The position numbers were made by a program, and so were the translations under genes. A model generated the notes under the pieces. It saw only the letters and a program-made list of their open reading frames with translations. It was not told the origin of the DNA and ran no database searches. A stretch of 64,000 bases of DNA from Polyangiaceae bacterium (GTDB taxonomy: Bacteria > Myxococcota_A > Polyangia > Polyangiales > Polyangiaceae): positions 1 to 64,000 of the forward strand of contig JADLAB010000265.1 in NCBI GenBank assembly GCA_020848455.1, in the 5' to 3' direction. This document shows positions 1 through 8,896 of the stretch, in pieces; positions within the stretch are counted from its first letter, which is position 1, and each line of letters starts with the position of its first letter.

Positions 1-274
1 CGAGCACCTGGATCTCGAGCCGGTCGCGCGGGTAGTCGAGCGCGGCCACCCTGCGCACGAGGCGCGCGGCGACCGTCGACTCGTTGAAGATCGGCAGCTG
101 CACGGTGACGTGCGGCAGCTCGTCGTCGGCGCGCGCCGGTCCCGCGTGCGCGGCGACGCCGAGGAGACGACGACCGTGGCGCCAGCAGGCGGCGACGAGC
201 GCGAAGCGGTGGACACCGTAGGCGCCGAGAAGGACGAGCACCGCGGCGTAGGCGATGCAGAGCAACGTGACCAT
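1..274 (-). CDS. Family 2 glycosyltransferase, N-terminal part (runs off left edge)
   Basis: Only the first 91 codons lie in the window. The reading frame starts at an ATG (complement of 272-274), has one hydrophobic N-terminal helix and a basic stretch, then reads ELPHVTVQLPIFNE followed by RLVRRVAALDYPRDRLEIQVL. That is the start of the GT-A nucleotide-sugar domain of processive, cellulose-synthase-like GT2 enzymes, where the Q-LP-x-(Y/F)-NE strand and the LDYP-x-x-x-L-E-I-Q-V-L strand bind the nucleotide sugar. An N-terminal membrane helix fits an inner-membrane enzyme. It is divergent from the lipoprotein gene starting at 454. Acceptor and sugar cannot be told from this fragment; the DxD and QxxRW motifs would lie beyond the edge. 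Confidence 0.8.
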   Translation of the reverse strand, partial: MVTLLCIAYAAVLVLLGAYGVHRFALVAACWRHGRRLLGVAAHAGPARADDELPHVTVQLPIFNESTVAARLVRRVAALDYPRDRLEIQVL

Positions 275-453
275 GGCAATCGGGGCGGCCCCGGAGGCCG
301 CGGGGCCGGGTGTAGCGCGCGCGGACGGCCCGATTGTCAGGCGCCTGTAATTGTTTGCACCGGGATGTCAGCGGCGACCGCGAGCGCGCCCGGCGCGCAC
401 GGCCCTTGCGGCCCGAGCGCCGCCCCGCTTACATCGCGGTGAGGGAGATCGGC

Positions 454-3400
454 ATGTCCTCGAGCGCACCCCTACCCGCCCACGACTCGGAGCGAGACGC
501 TACCCAGCCCGGCGCTGGCCCCGCGTCACGACCTCGGCCTCGCCCCGCGGCACGCGGGCGCGCGCGCGCGCTGCGCGTCGGGCTCGTCGCCGCCGGCGTG
601 CTCGCGGCCCTCGCCGTTCCGGCGGGCTGCCTCGACCAGATCCCCGACGGCCTCCGGAAGACCCCGGCCGGCCCCGGCGCGCACGTGCGCTTCGACCTCA
701 CCGCCCGGCCTCTGCCCTCGATCCCGCTGCCCAACGACACCGCGACCTGGCCCGACCCGACCAGCCGCACGGGGCTGCGCATCAACGCGAGCCTCATCGC
801 CCCGACCAACATCGAGGTGCAGGCGCGCCACCGCTTCTCGCAGATGGAGGGCTGGGGCACCTTCTCGCCGATCTCGGTCGGCTTCGACCTCGACCGCAGC
901 GACCCCGAGTACGCGGCCTACACCGGCCCCGCGCTCGACCTCGAGAACGTCAAGCGCCGCCACCAGGGGGACGACTACGACTTCCAGGACGACGCCGTCT
1001 ACCTCGTCAACCTCGACACGGGCGTGCCGCAGCTGCTCGACCTCGGCTCGGGCAACTTCGACTACATCCTGAAGAAGCTCGACCGCTACTGGGCCAACGA
1101 CACGCGCCAGAGCGAGCGCAACCTGCTCTTCGAGACCATCGACGAGACGCAGGGTGGCCAGGTGACGAGCTACTCGCCCGAGGTCGACAGCGACTTCGAC
1201 GGCGTGCTCGACAAGCCGAACACCGACAGCCTGAAGGCCTGTCCGCCCCCCGACGCCCTGTGCGACAACCCGGAGAGCGGGGACGCGTACTACACGCAGG
1301 CGTGCCTCGACATGCGCCGCTCGCGCGACCGGTGCATCGCCGACCACCTGTTGACCTGGTACGAGCGCGAGACGGACACGCTGCTCGTGCGGCCGCTCCT
1401 GCCGCTCGACGAGATGTCGCACTACGCGATCGTGCTCACCGACCGGCTCGTCGACGGCCGGGGCCACGCGGTCAAATCGCCCTTCGACTTCGTCTACCAC
1501 GCGACCCAGCGCGAGGCCGCCGCGCGCGTCACCGACATCCTCAACGACGGCCGCTTCGCGAGCTACTTCGGCGACCTCGCCGGCACCGGCCTCGACCACG
1601 TGGCCTTCCTCTGGAGCTTCACGACCCAGCCCACGGTCGACGACATGAAGCGCCTGCGCGACGGCCTGTACGGTCAGGGCGAGTTCGAGCGCTGGGCGAC
1701 CGAGTACCCGCCCTCCGTCGAGATGTGGCGCGCCGTCGGGCTCACGCCGAACCTCGACCAGGGTGCGGTGGACGTGCCGGGCTGGCAGACGAGCCCCGAC
1801 GGCATCGAGCGCGACTGCCCGACCAAGGCCGAGAACATGTTCGTCGTCGACTGGGACGGCCTCAAGGCCCAGGCCCGCGACCTCTTCACCGAGGGCTTCG
1901 ACGTCGACGGCGGCCCCGATCTCGAGCTCCTGCTGCACCTCTACGACTCGATCGACCACATGGTGATCGGGACCTACAAGACGCCCTACCTGCTCGAGGG
2001 CGGGCCGCAGTCGAGCGACCCCAACGCGTCGTTCAACGTCAACTTCGCGACCGGCGAGGGCGAGGTGACGACCGACACGGTGCAGTTCTGGATCATCGTG
2101 CCAAAGGTGACCGACGCGCACCAGCAGCCCTTCGACGTCAACATCTACGGCCACGGCTACACCGGCAACTTCGTCGAGATGCTGCTCTACGCCGGCAACA
2201 TGGCCAAGCACGGCATCGCCACCGTGGGCATCAACGCGCCCTTCCACGGGCTCACCTTCGACGAGGAGGGCACCAAGTTCGCGGCGCGCAGCATCCTCGG
2301 CGGCGCCTGTTACGCCCCGTTCTTCGACGCCGTGACGCAGGGCCGCACGCGCGACCTCAACGCCGACGGCTACACCGACTCCGGCGGCGACTTCTGGTCG
2401 AGCTACCTCTTCCACACGCGCGACGGCGTGCGCCAGGCGATCCTCGACCACCTGCAGCTCGTGCGCATCCTGCGCGCCTTCGGGCAGACCACCGAGGGCA
2501 TGGGCTGCCGCGACAACGCCGACAAGACCACGCCGGTCAAGGCGTGCGACGGCGATGGCGACGGCGTGGCGGACCTGCTCGGGGACTTCGACGCCGACGG
2601 CGTGCCCGACATCGGCGGCCCGAGCGTCAAGTACGGCACCTGGGGCGAGTCGCTCGGCGGCATCCTGTCGGGCATCCACGGCGCCATCGACGCCTACGTG
2701 ACGAGCGCCGTGCCCACCTCGGGCGGCGGCGGCCTGTCCGACATCGGCATCCGCTCCTTCCAGGGCGGCGTCATCGAGGCCGTGCTCTTGCGCATGTGGG
2801 GACCGCTGCTCGTGACCGTGCCGGCCAGCACCCGCAAGGTGTGCAACTCGGCCTCGAAGGACAAGGACCGGTGCACCATCTGCCCGGCCGACGACCTGTC
2901 GCTTCGCTGGGTGCTGCCGGACGTGAACGGCACCGGGGAGGTCGAGGTCGACTGCATCAAGCCCGAGGACATCGCCGACAGCACCGTGCTCGTGCGCAAC
3001 CTCGCGAACGACCAGGTGCGCTGCGCGAGCGTGGACGACAAGCAGCGTTTCCGCGTGGGCCTGCCCTCGACCTTCGGCGACGGCGTCATCGTGTCGTTCT
3101 GGAAGGGACGCGACCGGGTCGAGAGCTACGCCAGCTGCCTCTTGACGGGCGCGCCCGAGCTGCTCAAGACGGTCGAGACGTGGGGTGCGGGTCGCTTCGG
3201 CATGGGGGCCAGCAACGGCGCCGGTACGGCCAGCTGCGAGTACACCACGTGCAGCGGCTTCCAGGGCACGTTCTTCGGCCAGGGCACGCAGCTCGTGGCG
3301 CCCGGCGCCGGCTACGGCGAGATCCGGCAGTCGCCGGCCCTGCGGCGCTTCATCATGCTGGCGCAGAGCGCCCTCGAGCCGGGGGACCCCATCAGCTTCG

Positions 3401-4338
3401 CGCCCTACTACGCGCTCAAGCCGATGACCGACCCCTTCGGCGCCGTCATCCAGCCGCACGCGCTCATCGCCCTCAACACCATCGGCGACATGAACGTGCC
3501 GCTCAACAGCGGCATCGCGTTCGGACGCGCCGCGGGCGCCCTGCCCTTCCTGCGCCCCGACCAGGCGCAGAAGTACCCCGACTACCTCGACTACGTGACG
3601 CCCCAGGAGCTCTACGACGAGCTCGGCGGCCGCACGCCGAACCAGGAGCTCATCGAGCGGCACGTCGTCGAGGGCATCACGGCCCTGGCGCGTCATCCCG
3701 CGGAGGCAGCGTGCGCGGGGAGCCAGAATGCCGCACCGCTCGGCGCGACGTTCACCGACTCGAACGGACAGCAGCAGGCGTGCTACCCCACCGGGTGCAC
3801 GGCCGAGACCGAGTCGACCGCCGAGACCCGCATCTGCTACTCGGACACGCACTGCGAGATCCCGGCCGGCGCGACGAGCGGCAGCTGCCGGCCGAACCTG
3901 CTCGGCCAGCAGACCTGCGACGAGGCCCTGTGGGACGCGGACGACGTCGACGAGGGCAAGATGCTCTACTACGAGCAGCACTCCGCGGTGCCGCTGCGCC
4001 TGGCCCGCCTCACCGGCTCGGCGCACGCGGCCGGGCTCGAGGCCGTGTGGAAGCCGCGCATCCTCGGCAAGCCCTACGGCTCCGACCTCGCCTGGGCCCC
4101 CGGCGCGCCGCCGAACGGCCGCATCACCGCGCTCCTCGACGCGTACATCATCCCCGAGGGCAAGCACTGCTTCGAGAACGGACGGCCGTGCCAGGCCTTC
4201 GACATCTCGACCTACCTCACGAACCTGGTGGCGCGCTTCTTCCAGTCGGACGGGACGGACCTCTACTACCTGTCCCACCCGACGAGCCACCACTGCCTCG
4301 AGACGGCGACGCCCACCTGTGACTACTTCCAGCCCTGA
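454..4338 (+). CDS. Large lipoprotein with alpha/beta-hydrolase (lipase-like) domain
   Basis: A 1294-residue protein. The ATG at 454 is preceded at good spacing by GAGGGAG and is preferred to an in-frame start at 334. After an Arg-rich N-terminus comes a hydrophobic segment ending VPAGC (Cys59), an imperfect lipobox. Residues about 95-140 hold an IPLPND motif like that before the catalytic domain of VolA-type surface lipases. The hydrolase part shows IYGHGY (His567, possible oxyanion region), GINAPFHG, the nucleophile elbow G-E-S-L-G (Ser733) and GDMNVP (Asp1012, candidate acid); the catalytic His is uncertain (His1176 possible). Asp/Gly-rich loops near 247-252, 633-640 and 700-720 look like calcium-binding repeats. 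Many cysteines in the C-terminal third suggest an exported protein. Probably an envelope esterase or lipase; substrate unknown. It overlaps the next gene by 20 bp. Confidence 0.75.
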   Translation: MSSSAPLPAHDSERDATQPGAGPASRPRPRPAARGRARALRVGLVAAGVLAALAVPAGCLDQIPDGLRKTPAGPGAHVRFDLTARPLPSIPLPNDTATWPDPTSRTGLRINASLIAPTNIEVQARHRFSQMEGWGTFSPISVGFDLDRSDPEYAAYTGPALDLENVKRRHQGDDYDFQDDAVYLVNLDTGVPQLLDLGSGNFDYILKKLDRYWANDTRQSERNLLFETIDETQGGQVTSYSPEVDSDFDGVLDKPNTDSLKACPPPDALCDNPESGDAYYTQACLDMRRSRDRCIADHLLTWYERETDTLLVRPLLPLDEMSHYAIVLTDRLVDGRGHAVKSPFDFVYHATQREAAARVTDILNDGRFASYFGDLAGTGLDHVAFLWSFTTQPTVDDMKRLRDGLYGQGEFERWATEYPPSVEMWRAVGLTPNLDQGAVDVPGWQTSPDGIERDCPTKAENMFVVDWDGLKAQARDLFTEGFDVDGGPDLELLLHLYDSIDHMVIGTYKTPYLLEGGPQSSDPNASFNVNFATGEGEVTTDTVQFWIIVPKVTDAHQQPFDVNIYGHGYTGNFVEMLLYAGNMAKHGIATVGINAPFHGLTFDEEGTKFAARSILGGACYAPFFDAVTQGRTRDLNADGYTDSGGDFWSSYLFHTRDGVRQAILDHLQLVRILRAFGQTTEGMGCRDNADKTTPVKACDGDGDGVADLLGDFDADGVPDIGGPSVKYGTWGESLGGILSGIHGAIDAYVTSAVPTSGGGGLSDIGIRSFQGGVIEAVLLRMWGPLLVTVPASTRKVCNSASKDKDRCTICPADDLSLRWVLPDVNGTGEVEVDCIKPEDIADSTVLVRNLANDQVRCASVDDKQRFRVGLPSTFGDGVIVSFWKGRDRVESYASCLLTGAPELLKTVETWGAGRFGMGASNGAGTASCEYTTCSGFQGTFFGQGTQLVAPGAGYGEIRQSPALRRFIMLAQSALEPGDPISFAPYYALKPMTDPFGAVIQPHALIALNTIGDMNVPLNSGIAFGRAAGALPFLRPDQAQKYPDYLDYVTPQELYDELGGRTPNQELIERHVVEGITALARHPAEAACAGSQNAAPLGATFTDSNGQQQACYPTGCTAETESTAETRICYSDTHCEIPAGATSGSCRPNLLGQQTCDEALWDADDVDEGKMLYYEQHSAVPLRLARLTGSAHAAGLEAVWKPRILGKPYGSDLAWAPGAPPNGRITALLDAYIIPEGKHCFENGRPCQAFDISTYLTNLVARFFQSDGTDLYYLSHPTSHHCLETATPTCDYFQP

Positions 4339-5380
4339 GCCCGGCCCGGCGCTCGACGCCGCGCTGCTCGGCCGGCTCGGCCGCGCGCAAGCCACCTTGG
4401 TCGCCGCGGCGCTCGTGTCCGAGGAGGCGCGCGCCGGCTTCGGCGCGCTCGTCGCGGGCGCCCTCGCCGCGGTCCTCGCCCGGCCGGTGGGCGAGTTCGT
4501 GGACGTGGGCGCGCTCGGCCGCGCGCTCGACGCGGCCATCGCGGCGCAGACGGCCGAGCGCTCGCTCGCGCCCCTCTGCGCCGAGATCGGTCGGCGCGCC
4601 GCGCGCGCCATCGCGCGACGCCCCGAGCCGCTCGGCGCCTTCGTCCCGGACGCCGCGCGGCGCGAGCTCGACGCCCTGCTCGGCGAGCCGGGCATCGTGG
4701 ACGCCGCCCTGGTGCGCGCCGTGGCGGAGGATCCGGCCATCGAGGCCGCCATGCGCGACGTCCTCTACGACGCGCTCTCCGAGTTCAGCCGCAACGTGAA
4801 CCCCTTCACCGCGGACTGGGGCCTGCCGGGCCTGCTCGACAAGCTCTTCCCGCTCGGCAAGGGCGCGCTCAAGAAGGCGCTCACGGGCATGCGCGAGGAC
4901 TTCGAGCGGCGCCTCGAGCCCGAGACCCGGAAGTTCATCGGCGGCTTCGCGCGCCGCGCGCTCCGCAAGCTGGCCGAGAGCGCCATCGACAAGAGCGACG
5001 AGCCCGAGGCGGTGGCCCTGCGCCGGCGCATCGCGGCGCTGGTGCTCGCGCGCAAGCTCGACGAGCTCGCGTGGCCGGCGGACGATCCGAAGACCGCACG
5101 CCTGCGCGCCGTGGCGGGCGGCGTGCTCGGCGCGACGCTGTCGTCCGCGCCCTTTCGCGAGGAGCTCGTGAGGGAGCTCGGGGTGCTCGTCGGCGAAGAC
5201 GGCGCGCTCGGCCTCGGCGCGCTCCTCGCACGCTGGGGCGTGGCGCCCCCGGACCCGCAGCCGCTCGCGGCCGCCCTGTGGCCGGTGGCGCGCGCCGCGC
5301 TCGGCAGCGACGCCGTGCGGAGCGCGCTCGAGGTGCTCCTCACGGCCAGCCTGGTCGAGGCGGCAGCGCGGGGCGACTGA
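4319..5380 (+). CDS. Conserved hypothetical protein, coupled to upstream lipoprotein
   Basis: I do not recognise this 353-residue protein. The reading frame is open far upstream, but the GTG at 4319, 20 bp inside the end of the preceding gene, is the natural start because upstream residues are only the shadow of that gene. The sequence is almost entirely helical: Ala/Leu/Arg-rich amphipathic segments, a central NPFTADWGLPGLLDKLFPLGKG loop near residue 165, and no signal peptide or clear membrane span. The overlap implies translational coupling, so it may help fold, export or regulate the hydrolase-like lipoprotein. It converges with the minus-strand lipoprotein gene ending at 5396. Confidence 0.75.
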   Translation: MTTSSPEPGPALDAALLGRLGRAQATLVAAALVSEEARAGFGALVAGALAAVLARPVGEFVDVGALGRALDAAIAAQTAERSLAPLCAEIGRRAARAIARRPEPLGAFVPDAARRELDALLGEPGIVDAALVRAVAEDPAIEAAMRDVLYDALSEFSRNVNPFTADWGLPGLLDKLFPLGKGALKKALTGMREDFERRLEPETRKFIGGFARRALRKLAESAIDKSDEPEAVALRRRIAALVLARKLDELAWPADDPKTARLRAVAGGVLGATLSSAPFREELVRELGVLVGEDGALGLGALLARWGVAPPDPQPLAAALWPVARAALGSDAVRSALEVLLTASLVEAAARGD

Positions 5381-5395
5381 GGCGCGAGGCCGCCC

Positions 5396-6448
5396 TCACG
5401 GGGCCGCGATGGTGAGGGTGAACTCGCCCGATTTCCCGAGGAACGGCACGTCCACGGCGAGCGCGACCGTGCACAGGCCACCCGCGAGGAACAGCGTGTC
5501 GAGCGACGCGCCCTGGTAGGAGGAGGGCGCCGGTGCGACCGACTCGCAGCCCTCGGCGCGCCAGAACGCGTCGCGGCGCGAGATCGGCACGAGCGTGCCG
5601 TCGGGGAGCTTGGCCGCGAGCGCGACCACGAACCCGTCGCCGAGCTGGATCGTGCCGGGCAGCGTCACGGGCGGCAGCGGCTCGTCCGAGAACATCGACA
5701 GGGCGGTCGCGGTCGCGACGAGCTCGCCCGCGTCGGCCTCGGACACGACCTCGAAGCCGTGGCGCACGAGCTCCCAGCCCTCGCTGCGCTCGACGCCGAC
5801 GATCCGGGCCGCCCCGACGAGCGCCGTGCGGAGGCTCGCCGTCCCCTCGCGGTCCGCGTAGACCGCACCCGCCTCGGGCGGCTCGACGCTCCAGCCGAGG
5901 AAGCCGTGCCCGACGAGGCGGCAGCCCTCGAGGTTGTCGGTGTCGGGGTCGAGCGCGCACGCGCCGTAGGTCTCGCCGATCGCGACGTCGAGCGTCCCGC
6001 CGCGGAACACGCGCGGCGCGGTCGCGTAGTGGACGAGGCGCGCGACGTCGGCGCGGAAGGTGATCGTGTCGAAGCTGCCGCCGTCCGGCAGCGTCACGAC
6101 GAGCCGGCTCTCCCCGACGGCGTGGGCGCGAAGATCCACGGTGCCGGGCGCCTCGCCGGGCGTCACGTCGATGATCTCGGGTGACTCGCTCAGCGCGCCG
6201 AGACCGTCGGGAAGGGGCGCGGTGCTCGCGCTCTCGATGGTGAAGGTCTCGCTGGCGCCGACGGCCAGCGTGACCGAGCTCGTGCAGCCACCGCCCGTGA
6301 AGCGCACGCGGCCCGCGTCGCCGACCCTGGGGTCGAGGTCGAAGTCGAGCCGCTGACAGGCGCTGGCGCCGAGCACGCAGAGGCCGAGCACGAGGGCCGC
6401 GCGATGGGAGAGTCGAGGATGCCTTCGGGGGGAAGCGAGTTGGTTCAT
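5396..6448 (-). CDS. Lipoprotein of unknown function
   Basis: A 350-residue protein. The ATG at 6448-6446 has a GGTGG just upstream; a GTG three codons earlier is possible. The N-terminus has a basic region, a hydrophobic core and a lipobox LGASAC, so it is expected to be lipid-anchored. The mature part starts QRLDFDLDP and is made of beta-rich Ig-like stretches (for example a CTSSVTLAVGASETFTI segment), which fits a surface beta-sandwich protein. No catalytic motif is visible. It converges with the unknown gene ending at 5380 and is divergent from the formylglycine-enzyme-like gene at 6754. Confidence 0.75.
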   Translation of the reverse strand: MNQLASPRRHPRLSHRAALVLGLCVLGASACQRLDFDLDPRVGDAGRVRFTGGGCTSSVTLAVGASETFTIESASTAPLPDGLGALSESPEIIDVTPGEAPGTVDLRAHAVGESRLVVTLPDGGSFDTITFRADVARLVHYATAPRVFRGGTLDVAIGETYGACALDPDTDNLEGCRLVGHGFLGWSVEPPEAGAVYADREGTASLRTALVGAARIVGVERSEGWELVRHGFEVVSEADAGELVATATALSMFSDEPLPPVTLPGTIQLGDGFVVALAAKLPDGTLVPISRRDAFWRAEGCESVAPAPSSYQGASLDTLFLAGGLCTVALAVDVPFLGKSGEFTLTIAAP

Positions 6449-6753
6449 GCCCGCCACCTAGAGCAGCCCGCGTGCCACGAGCCGCGGTGTGCGGCCGTGC
6501 GAAGCGCGCTTCGCGCGAGCGTCGCGTCCATGCTCCACCCTGGACCCGGCGTGAGGCCGATGCCAGCCGGGCGCGCCCGGCGCGACCGATTCTCGACGCC
6601 GCGCGGGGGCCGCGGGGCGCGAGCGCGGCGCCGCGGTGTCTCCGGCTTGCGGCAGTGTGAATGCGTGTCACGCTCGGGCGCCGCCGCATTCTTGCCGCCG
6701 CGCCCCGGCGGCGCGATGAAGTGCGCCGCACGAGCGTTCCAGTGCACGTGGTG

Positions 6754-7884
6754 ATGAGCATGGGTACGAAGACCGGCGGGTGGGCCATGCTCGGCGTGCT
6801 CGCCGCACTCGCGGTCGGTGGCTGTGCGGCCGACACCTCGGGGCAGGCCCCGGGCCAGGCCCTGGCCGCGGAGCGACCGGACGCTCCGGCCGAGGCGAGC
6901 GGAAGCGCGGCGAGCTCCGGCACGAACGTGCCCGCGGCGCTCGCCCTCGGCGGCTCGGCGACGCCCGGTGCGAGCGCTTCGGCCCCGCCGGGCCTGGCGA
7001 GCGCGAGCGCGAGCGCGAGCGCGCCGCCCGCGCCCCCGGCGCTCGTCGACGGCTGCCCGCCGGAGATGACCCGCATCGCCAAGTACTGCGTGGACCGCTG
7101 GGAGGCGCACCTCGTCACGCGCGCCCCCGACGGGGGCGTCGTGCCCCACCCGCACAACCACCGGCCCGACCAGGGCGTGCGGTACGAGGCGCGCAGCGAG
7201 GCCGGCGTCTTCCCCCAGGCCTACATCAGCCGCGTCGAGTCCGAGGCGGCCTGCAAGAACGCCGGCAAGCGCCTGTGCACCTTTCCGGAGTGGCGCCGCG
7301 CCTGCCAGGGCACGCGCTGGGGGCGCTACCCCTACGGCGGTCGCGCGCGCAGCACCATCTGCAACAGCGGCAAGGACCACCTGCTCACGCGCTTCTTCGG
7401 GCCGAACGCGAACCACTGGAAATACGAGGAGAACTTCAACGCCCCGGAGCTCGACGTCGAGCCCGGGTTCCTCGCCAGGACGGGCGAGCACCAGGGCTGC
7501 GTGAGCACCGAGGGAGCCTACGACCTCGTCGGCAACCTGCACGAGTGGGTGAGCGGCATCGTGGACGACCGGTTCATGGAGATCCTCGAGCGCGACGACG
7601 TCGAGCGCAAGAAGCAGCACTGGAACACGGGCAACGGCATCTTCATGGGCGGCTTCTTCTCCACCACCGACCAGCTCGGTCCGGGCTGTCTCTACACCAC
7701 CGTCGCGCACGAGCCGCGCTACCACGACTACTCGACGGGCTTCCGCTGCTGCGCCAAGGCGGTGGTCGACGAGCCGCCGAAGCCGCCGCCTGCCGCCAAG
7801 AAGCCGCCGGGCAAGCCGAAGCCGAAGCCGAAGCCCCAGCCCACGGCCGCGGCCTCCGTCCCGGCATCGCCGGGCAAGCCGTAG
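6754..7884 (+). CDS. Lipoprotein with formylglycine-generating-enzyme (SUMF1-like) domain
   Basis: 376 residues from the ATG at 6754 (another ATG two codons later; no convincing Shine-Dalgarno). A signal peptide ends in LAVGGC (Cys24), then comes a Pro/Ala/Ser linker of about 70 residues. The folded part carries family landmarks: CPPEMTRIAKYCVDRWE, ESEAACKNAGKRLCTFPEWRRAC, YDLVGNLHEWV and STGFRCC. SUMF1-family enzymes oxidise a sulfatase cysteine to formylglycine through a Cys pair near the C-terminus; here a GPGC and a terminal Cys-Cys are present but spaced differently, so catalysis is doubtful. Many bacterial members are non-catalytic or modify other substrates, such as EgtB. The tail is a Lys/Pro-rich low-complexity stretch. 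The YdcF-like gene follows after 8 bp. Confidence 0.8.
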   Translation: MSMGTKTGGWAMLGVLAALAVGGCAADTSGQAPGQALAAERPDAPAEASGSAASSGTNVPAALALGGSATPGASASAPPGLASASASASAPPAPPALVDGCPPEMTRIAKYCVDRWEAHLVTRAPDGGVVPHPHNHRPDQGVRYEARSEAGVFPQAYISRVESEAACKNAGKRLCTFPEWRRACQGTRWGRYPYGGRARSTICNSGKDHLLTRFFGPNANHWKYEENFNAPELDVEPGFLARTGEHQGCVSTEGAYDLVGNLHEWVSGIVDDRFMEILERDDVERKKQHWNTGNGIFMGGFFSTTDQLGPGCLYTTVAHEPRYHDYSTGFRCCAKAVVDEPPKPPPAAKKPPGKPKPKPKPQPTAAASVPASPGKP

Positions 7885-7892
7885 GCTCGAGG

Positions 7893-8837
7893 ATGACGCG
7901 GACCGACGCCGCCGCCCCGGCCGCTCTGCCCCGTCGGGTCGCCGCACGCACCTGGCTCGGCGCCGCCTTCGACGGGCTCGCCATCGCGCTCGCGCTCGCG
8001 CTCGTCGTCGACACGAGCCGTGCATGGTTCAGGGCCGGCGGCTCGCTGCTCGGGACGCTCGTGTCCCTCCCCGGTGGACACCCGCTGCCGTCGCTCGATG
8101 CGCTGGTGCTCGCGCTCGCGCTGCTCCTGCGGGGCCGCGTCGCCGCCACCGTGCTCGGCGCCCACGCGCTCCTCGCCCTCGCCAACGCGGTCGAGTTCTA
8201 CCTGCTCCGCGTCCGGGGCCTGCCGGGCGGCGCCGTGCCGTTCTCGCTCCTCGCGGCGGGGATCTTCGCCGTCGCGGCGCTCCGCGCACCGGGCGCGCGG
8301 CGCCGCGGCCGGGTGGTCGCCCGCCTCGCCGGAGCGGCCGTCGGCTCGGTCGCGCTCCTGCTCGCGCACCTCGCATCCTTCGGCGCGACCGACTACGCGC
8401 GCCCGGCAGACGCCATCGTGGTGTTCGGTGCCCGCGTCTACCCGGACGGCACCGCGTCCCTGTCGCTCGCCGACCGCGTGGCCCACGGCGTCCACCTCTA
8501 CGAGCAGGGGCTCGCGCCGGTGCTGGTCCTTTCCGGCGCCGCGGACGAAGTGCCCGCCATGCGCCGGCTGGCCCTCGCGGCCGGCGTGCCGGAGGCCGCG
8601 CTCGAGCTCGATCCGCTCGGCGTCAACACCCACGCGACGGTCGCCAACCTGCGCCACCGCCGCGTGCTCGCGGTGAGCCACTACTACCACCTGGCGCGCA
8701 TCAAGCTCGCCGCCGAGACGCGCGGCCTCACGGTCTACACGTCCCCGTGCCCGATGACGCGCCGGCTGGCGCGCGAGCCATATTTCGTGGCCCGCGAGTG
8801 TGCCGCCCTGCTCGCCTACTACCTCGCCGCGGGCTGA
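7893..8837 (+). CDS. YdcF/SanA/ElyC-family (DUF218) membrane protein
   Basis: 314 residues. The ATG at 7893 lies 8 bp after the preceding stop; the frame is open upstream only as a shadow of that gene. The N-terminal half has four or five hydrophobic segments. The C-terminal half, from about residue 170, shows the DUF218 pattern: ADAIVVFGARVYPDGT, the RV-x-x-x-x-x-LYEQG helix, VLVLSGA, DPLGVNTHATVANL and VLAVSHYYHLARIKL. Members such as SanA and ElyC affect envelope integrity and peptidoglycan or lipid-carrier metabolism in Gammaproteobacteria; the enzymatic reaction is not settled. Co-transcription with the upstream lipoprotein is likely. The glmU gene follows in the same direction, another link to cell-wall synthesis. 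Confidence 0.85.
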   Translation: MTRTDAAAPAALPRRVAARTWLGAAFDGLAIALALALVVDTSRAWFRAGGSLLGTLVSLPGGHPLPSLDALVLALALLLRGRVAATVLGAHALLALANAVEFYLLRVRGLPGGAVPFSLLAAGIFAVAALRAPGARRRGRVVARLAGAAVGSVALLLAHLASFGATDYARPADAIVVFGARVYPDGTASLSLADRVAHGVHLYEQGLAPVLVLSGAADEVPAMRRLALAAGVPEAALELDPLGVNTHATVANLRHRRVLAVSHYYHLARIKLAAETRGLTVYTSPCPMTRRLAREPYFVARECAALLAYYLAAG

Positions 8838-8896
8838 CCGGGTGAGGCGCGCGCGGCCGGTGGAAAGGCGCGCGCGGCGGGGCTAGGGTGGCCGCG

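Noticed and set aside
526-4752. A 1408-residue open frame on the minus strand
   Set aside because: It lies entirely against the lipoprotein gene, is a typical high-GC shadow with Val/Arg/Ala-rich low-information sequence, and has no ribosome binding site or domain.
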